From NCBI GenBank assembly GCA_964624625.1, contig CAZUXW010000001.1, forward strand, positions 62,001 to 126,000: a stretch of DNA of 64,000 nucleotides, read 5' to 3'. Below the pieces are notes generated by a model that made no database searches, was not told where the DNA came from, and saw only the letters and a list, made by a program, of their open reading frames with translations. Below, piece after piece: positions 43,825-50,536 of the stretch (position 1 is the first letter of the stretch; every line of letters begins with the position of its first letter). A program made the translations under genes and the position numbers. Source of the stretch: PALSA-1180 sp964624625. GTDB lineage: Bacteria; Oederibacteriota; Muellerivitia; Muellerivitales; Muellerivitaceae.

Positions 43825-44856
43825 TTATGCCTTGGCCGACTCGAAAAGCCAGGTTGAGAGATAACGCTCCCCCGTGTCGGGCAGGATCACCACAATCGTC
43901 TTTCCCTTGCTCTCGGGCCGTTCAGCCACTTGCAAGGCAGCCCAAAGAGCCGCGCCGCTGGAGATGCCTCCAAGGATTCCTTCCTGTTTGGCCAACTGAC
44001 GGGCCGTTTCCCCCGAGTCTTCGTTCGTAACTCGGATCACTTCATCAATTACCTCACGGTTCAAAACCTTGGGGACAAATCCCGCTCCGATGCCTTGTAT
44101 TTTGTGGGGGCCAGCCGGGCCTCCCGAGAGTACCGGCGAGGCGTCTGGCTCGACCGCGATGGCCCTAAAAGAGGGCTTCCGCGTCTTGATCACTTCCGCG
44201 ACCCCTGTAATTGTCCCTCCGGTTCCCACGCCCGATATAAGGATGTCCACCTGTCCCTCGGTATCGTTCCAAATCTCCTCCGCGGTGGTTCTTCTGTGAA
44301 TTTCCGGATTGGCGGGATTATTGAACTGCTGTGGCACGAAACTATTCGGAGTTGAATTGGCCAATTCCTCAGCCTTATCCACGGCCCCTTTCATTCCTTT
44401 GGGACCTTCGGTCAGAACCAATTCGGCCCCAAAGATGCGCAGCAATTGCCTGCGCTCCAGGCTCATGGTCTCGGGCATGGTCAGGATGAGACGATAACCT
44501 TTGGCCGCCGCGATGTAGGCCAGGCCGATCCCGGTGTTTCCACTGGTAGGCTCTATGATCACTGTATCCTTTTGGATCAACCCCTTTTTTTCAGCATCCT
44601 CGATTAAGGCGATGGCCAGCCGATCCTTGACGCTTGAGGAAGGATTTTGGGATTCAAGTTTGACCAGAATCCTGGTTCCTGTATGACTGCCCAATTTCTT
44701 CAAAGCCACCAACGGAGTCTCACCGATGGTTTGAGTGATGTCCCGGTAAGTCCTATGGCGAAGCGTTCGTTTGAAAACGATCGCAGGGTCTTGATTGTCC
44801 TCCCCCAGGCTTGGACTCACTACGGCTTCCTTAAGATCCTCTTTAGAAATAATCAT
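43825..44856 (-). CDS. cysK: Cysteine synthase A (O-acetylserine sulfhydrylase), first copy
   Basis: 343 residues. PLP enzyme forming cysteine from O-acetylserine and sulfide. PLP lysine in NPSSSVKDRLAIALIEDAEK, phosphate-binding TSGNTGIGLAYIAAAKGYR, and the GVGTGGTITGV, SGGPAGPHKIQGIGAGFVP, GISSGAA segments. It has an extra 35-residue N-terminal lead. GGAGGATGAC before the ATG. First gene after riboswitch H and the start of cysK-cysE-SDR-shell-cargo. Confidence 0.96.
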   Translation of the reverse strand: MIISKEDLKEAVVSPSLGEDNQDPAIVFKRTLRHRTYRDITQTIGETPLVALKKLGSHTGTRILVKLESQNPSSSVKDRLAIALIEDAEKKGLIQKDTVIIEPTSGNTGIGLAYIAAAKGYRLILTMPETMSLERRQLLRIFGAELVLTEGPKGMKGAVDKAEELANSTPNSFVPQQFNNPANPEIHRRTTAEEIWNDTEGQVDILISGVGTGGTITGVAEVIKTRKPSFRAIAVEPDASPVLSGGPAGPHKIQGIGAGFVPKVLNREVIDEVIRVTNEDSGETARQLAKQEGILGGISSGAALWAALQVAERPESKGKTIVVILPDTGERYLSTWLFESAKA

Positions 44857-44920
44857 GTCATCCTCCAGTATTTTCCCAAGGTTAGGTGATCGGGTCTAAA
44901 ATTTACCGATTGGGTTTCGG

Positions 44921-45069
44921 TAAAAAAAAATCCCAAACCACTTGAAGCGGTTTGGGATTATGGTCCTTGAATAATCTTTTTCCGCTTTAGCCCCTTTTCA
45001 CCGGTCCATGGATTTATCTCCAAGGGTGTCGATGCGGCGGGGGCAAGTTGGTTATTAAATCCCGCCGGT
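44921..45069 (-). promoter_or_regulatory. SAM-II-like riboswitch, copy H
   Basis: CGGCGGGAUUUAAUAACCAA with CUUGCCCCCGCCG: a perfect seven-pair helix, and the only copy with AUUUAA, the exact SAM-II version. Then a side hairpin, GGGGCUAAAGCGG and terminator at 44930-44959 with nine T. It lies 22 bases after the peroxiredoxin stop and before cysK, with no room for a separate promoter, so it is an internal attenuator for the encapsulin operon. Confidence 0.86.
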
Positions 45070-45090
45070 TCCAAACTTATCGTCTGGAAA

Positions 45091-45759
45091 TTAATTTGAG
45101 CGAACAGGCTCCTTGGACTCGGTCTTGTTCGGCTGGGGAGTCAAGCGAAGGTAAGGCCGAACGGCCTTGTAACCCTTGGGAAAGCGCTCCTTCAATTCCT
45201 TCTCATCCTTCAAGGCCGGCACAATGACCACGTCTTCCCCGTCCTTCCAATTCACCGGAGTCGCCACCTTGTAATTGTCGGTCAATTGCAGGGAATCGAT
45301 CACCCGGAGGATCTCGTTGAAATTGCGGCCCGTGCTGGCGGGATAAGTGATGGTGGCGCGAACCTTCTTTTCGGGATCGATAATGAAGACCGACCGAACC
45401 GTGGCGTTGGCCAGGGAATTAGGATGGATCAGGTCGTAAAGCAGTGAAACCTTATGGTCGTGATCGGCCAGGATGGGGAAATTAACTTTTGTATTCTGGG
45501 TCTCGTTGATATCAGGGATCCAGCCCTTGTGGTTTTCCACCGTATCCACCGAGAGGGCGATTACCTTGACGCCCCTCTTCTCGAATTCCGGCTTCAATTT
45601 GGCCGTCTCGCCAAGCTCGGTGGTACAAACGGGGGTAAAATCCGCCGGGTGGGAAAACAAAACCACCCAGGACTTGCCGGCCCAATCGTAAAAATGAATG
45701 GAACCTTCGCTGGAATCCTGCGTAAAATCCGGCGCCACATCGCCTAATCTGAGTGCCAT
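45091..45759 (-). CDS. 1-Cys peroxiredoxin (Prx6/AhpC-TSA family)
   Basis: 222 residues. Thiol peroxidase reducing hydroperoxides. Peroxidatic Cys in FSHPADFTPVCTTELGETA (about residue 46), with the GDVAPDF start and the Prx6-type C-terminal domain (NYKVATPVNWKDGEDVVIVP). AGGAGGCAGGTC precedes the start. Placed behind tandem switches J and I, ahead of cysK. Prx6-like enzymes are known partners of sulfur stress, and some cyanobacterial SrpI clusters include redox proteins. Confidence 0.93.
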   Translation of the reverse strand: MALRLGDVAPDFTQDSSEGSIHFYDWAGKSWVVLFSHPADFTPVCTTELGETAKLKPEFEKRGVKVIALSVDTVENHKGWIPDINETQNTKVNFPILADHDHKVSLLYDLIHPNSLANATVRSVFIIDPEKKVRATITYPASTGRNFNEILRVIDSLQLTDNYKVATPVNWKDGEDVVIVPALKDEKELKERFPKGYKAVRPYLRLTPQPNKTESKEPVRSN

Positions 45760-45808
45760 GACCTGCCTCCTTAAATTTCTTCAAATTTAGAAGAGGCCCC
45801 GGATAATA

Positions 45809-45997
45809 AAAAAAACCCGAGGCCGCTTCGGAAGGCGGCTCGGGTTTCCCAATGGTGGAAATCTTGTGCCGCTTTAGCCCCCAGTTCTTCCTTCCCCGAT
45901 GACGGGAAGAAAACGGTCGGGGCAAGTTGGTCGATCCCCATCGGGAATCGTGGAAAGGGCTTGGTCCAAGCCCCGTCGCCAATTAAAGCCACACCGT
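45809..45997 (-). promoter_or_regulatory. SAM-II-like riboswitch, copy I, with 52-base loop insertion
   Basis: AACGGUGUGGCUUUAA, then 52 bases with two hairpins (GGGCUUGG..AAGCCC and GAUUCCC..GGGGAUC) before CCAACUUGCCCCGACCGUU, GGGGCUAAAGCGGC and terminator 45813-45846. Other copies have only two to five bases at that point. Pairing of AACGGU with ACCGUU brackets the insertion, so the core is kept. Confidence 0.8.
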
Positions 45998-46031
45998 TAA
46001 AACCTTTAAAACAAAGGCTTTTTGCCGTAAA

Positions 46032-46164
46032 ACAAAAAACCCGAACCGCTTTTAGGCGGTTCGGGTTTAGGAGAGTTCTCTTAAACTTCGTTACCGCTTT
46101 AGCTCGCTGTTCGCCCCCTTTCGGGAACACGCCGGAGCAAGTTGGAAACTTAAAGCCCGCGTTT
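46032..46164 (-). promoter_or_regulatory. SAM-II-like riboswitch, copy J (leading type)
   Basis: ACGCGGGCUUUAAGUUUCC with AACUUGCUCCGGCGUG, side hairpin GUUCCCGAAAGGGGGCGAAC, GCGAGCUAAAGCGGU, hairpin AGAGAACUCU, terminator 46039-46068 with six T. First of two tandem copies before the peroxiredoxin. Confidence 0.83.
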
Positions 46165-46173
46165 GATGTTCGA

Positions 46174-46202
46174 AATATATTCCAAACCCATTTAAGTGTC
46201 AA
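46174..46202 (-). promoter_or_regulatory. Sigma-70-type promoter before riboswitch J
   Basis: TTGACA (46202-46197), 17 bases, TATATT (46179-46174). Drives J-I-prx-H-cysK-cysE-SDR-shell-cargo. Confidence 0.85.
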
Positions 46203-46237
46203 TAGACTTTATTAAATAATTTTCAATCCGGAAAAAC

Positions 46238-46945
46238 CTAAGCGGAACAAGCCGATTCCATCGTTTCAAAGCCAACCTTACCAGTCCCGCAAACGGGACA
46301 AACGTGATTCCTTTCTGGAACGATGGACCGCGCTTCCCTTTTCTGAGCGTCAATTTTCCAAAGCCGGAAAGGCCCCTTTCCTGAAGCCAACCTCAAGGCC
46401 TCCCGGGCCTGCAGAAAACCTATCGCTTGGGAGAAGGAGCCGAGGACCCCTGCCTCCTGGCAGGTGGGCATGGCAAAAGGCGGGGGTATTTTGGGGATGA
46501 GGCAGCGCAGGCAGGCTGTGACGCCTGGCAAAACCGGCAAGACTTGCCCCTCGAACTTGACCACGCCGGCGTGAACAAAGGGCTTCCTTAATTTGACGCA
46601 CCAATCGTTCAATAAAAATTTCTTTTCAAGACGGTCCAGGCCGTCCACGACCAGGTCGTAATCCCCAAAATATTTTCCGGCGTTGGCCGCCCCAAAGGCT
46701 TCCATTATTTCAATCGTCTTGGTTTTTGGAAAACGGCTCTTCAGGTACTCGGCGGCTGCCTCGACTTTCGGCCTGCCCAAATCCTTATCGGAATAAAGGA
46801 TCTGACGGTGCAGGTTGGAAGCCTCGATCCTATCCGGGTCCATCAGGCCCAACGTCCCAACCCCCGCTTCGGCCAAAGCCAAGGAAGCCGGACAACCCAG
46901 CCCGCCGGCTCCGACGATCAAAATCCTCAGCTCCCTATTCTCCAT
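46238..46945 (-). CDS. ThiF/MoeB/HesA-family sulfur carrier adenylyltransferase
   Basis: About 235 residues from ATG 46945. ATP-binding GAGGLGCPASLALAEAGVG, acidic LMDPDRIEASNLHRQILYSDKDLGRPK (catalytic Arg and Asp), DLVVDGLDRLEKKFLLND, ACLRC and CPVC zinc pairs, and catalytic Cys in FAMPTCQEAGVLGSF. It activates a ubiquitin-like carrier (ThiS/MoaD) C-terminal Gly-Gly. The carrier in the window is at 58008-58289. Lacks the usual N-terminal RYSRQI helix. The open frame upstream to 47014 overlaps the small membrane gene. Confidence 0.9.
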   Translation of the reverse strand: MENRELRILIVGAGGLGCPASLALAEAGVGTLGLMDPDRIEASNLHRQILYSDKDLGRPKVEAAAEYLKSRFPKTKTIEIMEAFGAANAGKYFGDYDLVVDGLDRLEKKFLLNDWCVKLRKPFVHAGVVKFEGQVLPVLPGVTACLRCLIPKIPPPFAMPTCQEAGVLGSFSQAIGFLQAREALRLASGKGPFRLWKIDAQKREARSIVPERNHVCPVCGTGKVGFETMESACSA

Positions 46946-46973
46946 TACAAATCCTAATTGTTTTTTCACCGTT

Positions 46974-47162
46974 TTACATGAATCCCAAGATCGCGATGAT
47001 AAAGCCCGCCGCAAAAAGAAAATAGGCCGTGAACCTCATCCAGAAAAATCCATAGGCTGGTTTGCCGTCAACCCTGGCCGGGTAGCGGCTGAACATATTC
47101 GACAAAAGGAAAACAATAATCCCTAGGACCGCCAACCCCAAACCAGCCAATAAATTTCCCAT
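46974..47162 (-). CDS. Small two-helix membrane protein
   Basis: 62 residues, two hydrophobic spans (LLAGLGLAVLGIIVFLLSNMF and FTAYFLFAAGFIIAILGFM) with a loop SRYPARVDGKPAYG. Unknown family. Between the aldo/keto reductase and the ThiF-type gene, with short spacers. Confidence 0.6.
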   Translation of the reverse strand: MGNLLAGLGLAVLGIIVFLLSNMFSRYPARVDGKPAYGFFWMRFTAYFLFAAGFIIAILGFM

Positions 47163-47184
47163 AGGGCCACCCTGAATTTAAATA

Positions 47185-48168
47185 TTAATAAGCTCCCCGA
47201 ATATGACCGGCGACTTCCCTTAGATAAAAATCCCTGAGTTTCCCGTGGAGTTCCTTGGACAAAGGCGCCAGGTCGCTTGCCTTGGCGTTATCCAACGCCT
47301 GCTGTGGATTCTTGGCTCCTGGAATGATGGTGCTCACCGCCTCAAAATCCAGGCACCAGCGGTTAGCCATTTGTCCCAGAGTCATCCCGGCCGGGACCAT
47401 CGCCTTGAGCTTATCCGCCAACTCCACACCCTTTTCAAAGGGTAATCCCGCGAAGGTTTCCCCCACGTTGAAAGCCTGTCCATCCCGATTATACGTTCGG
47501 TGGTCCTGGGGGGCAAATTGCGTTTCCTTCTTGTATTTCCCCGCCAAAAGCCCGCTGGCCAGCGGCAGGCGGACAATGATGCCCACACCCTTGGCTTTGG
47601 CTTGGGCCAATAGGTCATCGATCGGTTTCTGCCGGAAGATATTAAAAATTATCTGTAGCGAGGCCATGCCTTCCTGACGGAGGCAAAAAAGCCCCTCTTC
47701 CACCGTTTCCACGCTGACCCCGAAGTTTTTGATCTTCCCGTCCTTTTTCAACAGCCTCAGCCACTCAAACACTTCTCCTTTTTTAAGAACCTCAAAAGGC
47801 GGGCAATGGAGCTGGGTCAGGTCTAAGGCCTCCAATCCAAGGCGCTGGAGGGAGTTTTCCGTGTGCTTTCGGAAGGCGTCCCAGGACACATTTTCCGGCC
47901 ATCCCGGTTCCGGAAAGCGGATCAGCTTTGTGGCCACGAACACTTTCGCCTTGCTGGTTTTCAGGAATTTGCCGATAAGGCTCTCACTGCGGCCAACTCC
48001 ATAGACATCCGCCGTGTCGAAAAAATTAATCCCCGCGTCCACGGCGGCTCCCAGGGTTTTAAGCGCCTCGCTCTCCGTCACTTCCCCCCAATCCCCGCCA
48101 AACTGCCAGGTCCCGACCCCCACTTCCGATATCAACGATCCCGAGTTGCCCAAGTGCCTTGTTTTCAT
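47185..48168 (-). CDS. Aldo/keto reductase
   Basis: 327 residues, a TIM-barrel NADPH oxidoreductase. AKR tetrad visible: Asp in FFDTADVYG with Tyr at DVYG, Lys in VATKLIRF, His in LTQLHCPPFE. C-terminal cofactor region STIIPGAKNPQQALDNA. Substrate unknown. Precedes the small membrane and ThiF genes. Confidence 0.93.
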   Translation of the reverse strand: MKTRHLGNSGSLISEVGVGTWQFGGDWGEVTESEALKTLGAAVDAGINFFDTADVYGVGRSESLIGKFLKTSKAKVFVATKLIRFPEPGWPENVSWDAFRKHTENSLQRLGLEALDLTQLHCPPFEVLKKGEVFEWLRLLKKDGKIKNFGVSVETVEEGLFCLRQEGMASLQIIFNIFRQKPIDDLLAQAKAKGVGIIVRLPLASGLLAGKYKKETQFAPQDHRTYNRDGQAFNVGETFAGLPFEKGVELADKLKAMVPAGMTLGQMANRWCLDFEAVSTIIPGAKNPQQALDNAKASDLAPLSKELHGKLRDFYLREVAGHIRGAY

Positions 48169-48182
48169 TTCCCCTCCTAATC

Positions 48183-49427
48183 TTAGTTGGCTGCGGTTTT
48201 ACCCGCCAAAATCTTTTTCAACAATTTTCCGTCCTTTGAATAAATCACGAAATACCATCCCCGCGGACAAACCAATCCCTGGTCATCTCTGCCGTCCCAT
48301 TCGGCCCAATCTTCCTTCTGGGCTATTATTTTTTTCTCATATAAATACCGCAAGTGCCTTCCATCCTTGTCCAATACTTCCAAGCGGTAAACCCCGGGCC
48401 CATCGGCGAAACTCATATAAATATTAGCGGGGGGCCTGTCAAACACAATGGTCTGACCCTCGGCTTTTACCGGCACGGGATTTTCGGCAACCGAAGGCGC
48501 GATTTCTCTCGCCGTGAGCGGCGTGGACTCGCCTCGGACCACCTCAGGCCCCAGGATGGTTGATGTGAAAACGGGTGTTGGAGTTGGGTTCAACCTCCAA
48601 CGGAGCGGTGCCCGACGCGGAGGAACGGTTGGGGTTGGTTCGGGATTTGTTTCCCCCGGGGGAACGAAAATAGCCGACCGGGCCGGAACCGGAGTCGCGG
48701 TGGCGGTCGGGAGACTGACCGGATGACGTCGATCCGGTTGGGTCACCACCAAGGGTTCGATCCGCGGGGCCTGCATGGGCTTGCCGCAATCGGGATTATT
48801 ACCGATGTTGAGGAAAAACTTTCGGCGAAACAAGTGCCTTTCCCCTGGAAAGCGGGCGTCCGGAGAAGGCATCAAGGACGACAAGAAAGAAACCGGCTCC
48901 CCGGTTTGAGGATCCCTGATGGTAGCCGCGAAAGGGATGGAAGGCCCGGTGAGACAGGCCGCTTTCCACGAATCATCATTGAAGGTCATGTAATGCCAAC
49001 CCCGTGGTTCACCCGCCATCTTGTCCCCGATATAAAATGACTTTTGGTCTTGTGCATCACTGCTGGTAAGCCTGAACGTTTTACCATCAGAGGAAGTCAT
49101 CTCCAGGACATAGGCTATACCCACAACATCCCGATTGCCCTTGGTTACCACGGACTTGTCGCTCACCTCAACGGCCAAAATATTCTCCCTTTTAAAATAA
49201 CAAAGGTGGTCCGGTACACAAGTAACGGTTTGAGGGCCCGATTTTTCCGGCGTATAACGCTGGCTGTCGATGATGGGTGTGCCGTTCAGAAAGATGTCAG
49301 CCCAATCATCCACGGAGATAATGAAAGTGGCCTTGACCAGATAAGGCGCGGTGTTCTGGGCAAGTGCTTGCCGCCCCATTTGAAAACTGACCATGAATAT
49401 AAGCAGCGTTAATTTCTTTTTCATCAT
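48183..49427 (-). CDS. Secreted protein with FlgD-like C-terminal domain
   Basis: 414 residues, signal peptide to about residue 23. First half (30-200) is a beta-rich domain like those on galactose-binding or carbohydrate-associated proteins (ADIFLNGTPIID, YMTFNDDSWKAA). Then a Thr/Pro-rich linker (about 225-310), and a C-terminal FlgD-like Ig domain (VYRLEVLDKDGR, WAEWDGRDDQGLVCPRGWYFVIYS). Adhesive or secretion-related role guessed, no enzyme motif. Divergent to the FecR gene. Confidence 0.65.
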   Translation of the reverse strand: MMKKKLTLLIFMVSFQMGRQALAQNTAPYLVKATFIISVDDWADIFLNGTPIIDSQRYTPEKSGPQTVTCVPDHLCYFKRENILAVEVSDKSVVTKGNRDVVGIAYVLEMTSSDGKTFRLTSSDAQDQKSFYIGDKMAGEPRGWHYMTFNDDSWKAACLTGPSIPFAATIRDPQTGEPVSFLSSLMPSPDARFPGERHLFRRKFFLNIGNNPDCGKPMQAPRIEPLVVTQPDRRHPVSLPTATATPVPARSAIFVPPGETNPEPTPTVPPRRAPLRWRLNPTPTPVFTSTILGPEVVRGESTPLTAREIAPSVAENPVPVKAEGQTIVFDRPPANIYMSFADGPGVYRLEVLDKDGRHLRYLYEKKIIAQKEDWAEWDGRDDQGLVCPRGWYFVIYSKDGKLLKKILAGKTAAN

Positions 49428-49580
49428 CCCTCGTTTATTACTGGAGGAACCACATCATATAACGCACCCATTCCATTTTCAGGAGTTTCCAGCCCAAACA
49501 GCTCGGGAGCCGCCCCGCGGCCGCAAGTTCTTAAGGCTTATTTAATTGCGGGCTCAACCAAGGGGGACTTAAAATGAGGC

Positions 49581-50489
49581 ATGAAAAATATTCTCGGGAT
49601 TTTCACCCTCTTCCTGCTCATGGAAACCGCTTTTCCCTCTGGTCCCGCCTCAGCCAAGGCCATCCACTCCCTGACGCGCAAGTCGAAATCCCTTCCCCTT
49701 CAATATGTGATCCAGGACCTTCAGGGCGGGGTCTTGATCCGGGACAAAAAAACGGGAAAAACCGAAAGGGCCCAAGAAGAGGAAACGGTTGCCGCCGGGG
49801 ACGAGGTCCTTACCCAATCCGGGGCGAAAGCCTCCTTAACCCTCAATCAAAACACCATGTTCCGCCTGTCCGAAAACAGCGACATCAAGGTGGAGGCATT
49901 GGCCCGCCGCCCAAAGGGAACCGGTTTTATCAGCCGCCTCGGCCTTCTGGCTGGGAAAATCCTTTCGGAAGTGGAGGACCTTCGAAAAAGCCAATCCTCC
50001 TTCGAGGTTTCCTCGGGCGGGGTTATTTGCGGGGTGCGCGGCACCGCTTTCGAGGTCGAGAAAGTCGGAAAGACCTTACAAACCAAAACCTTCCACGGGG
50101 TGGTGGAAGTCAAAAAGGGCGCCCTACAAAAGACCGTGGTGGCGGACCAAAACCAGGATTTCGCCTTCGACCAGGATACCTTCCTCCCCAAAAGGACCCT
50201 CACCCAGGAGGAGCGGAAAACCTATCAAACCTGGCTGACCCAAAAAGCCGTCGTTGAGCGGAAGCTGATGGAACGGCAGGCTGTTTTGAATTCCATCTCC
50301 CAATTGAGCGAGGAGGAGCAGGCCGATCTCACGCGGAAGCTTGAGGCTTATCCCGAAAAGGACCGGCTGAAAAAAACCAGGGAAATGCTCCAGGATTGGA
50401 GCAGGGATATCCGGAAGAAAACCTTGGAAAAAATAAAAAACGACGCGGCCCAAAAACGCGAAGAAAACGATTCGTTGCGGGATAAGTAA
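49581..50489 (+). CDS. FecR-domain periplasmic protein with coiled-coil tail
   Basis: 302 residues, signal peptide to about residue 25. FecR-like domain at about 40-180 (GGVLIRDKKTGKTERAQEEETVAAGDEVLTQSGAKASLTLNQNTMFRLSENSDIKVE, and SSGGVICGVRGTAFEVE). The last 90 residues are charged helix. One of few plus-strand genes. GAGGC precedes the ATG. FecR domains in such proteins are sensor or structural; no ECF sigma gene is nearby. Confidence 0.82.
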   Translation: MKNILGIFTLFLLMETAFPSGPASAKAIHSLTRKSKSLPLQYVIQDLQGGVLIRDKKTGKTERAQEEETVAAGDEVLTQSGAKASLTLNQNTMFRLSENSDIKVEALARRPKGTGFISRLGLLAGKILSEVEDLRKSQSSFEVSSGGVICGVRGTAFEVEKVGKTLQTKTFHGVVEVKKGALQKTVVADQNQDFAFDQDTFLPKRTLTQEERKTYQTWLTQKAVVERKLMERQAVLNSISQLSEEEQADLTRKLEAYPEKDRLKKTREMLQDWSRDIRKKTLEKIKNDAAQKREENDSLRDK

Positions 50490-50536
50490 CTAGCCTTTCC
50501 TCCTCCTTCCGGATAGTCCCAAGCCTCCCTGGCGCC

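Noticed and set aside
28575..46164. Repeated hairpin units as CRISPR or MITE copies
   Set aside because: Units are spaced irregularly, stand in front of genes, keep core bases while stems co-vary, and end in terminators: riboswitches, not CRISPR or mobile copies.
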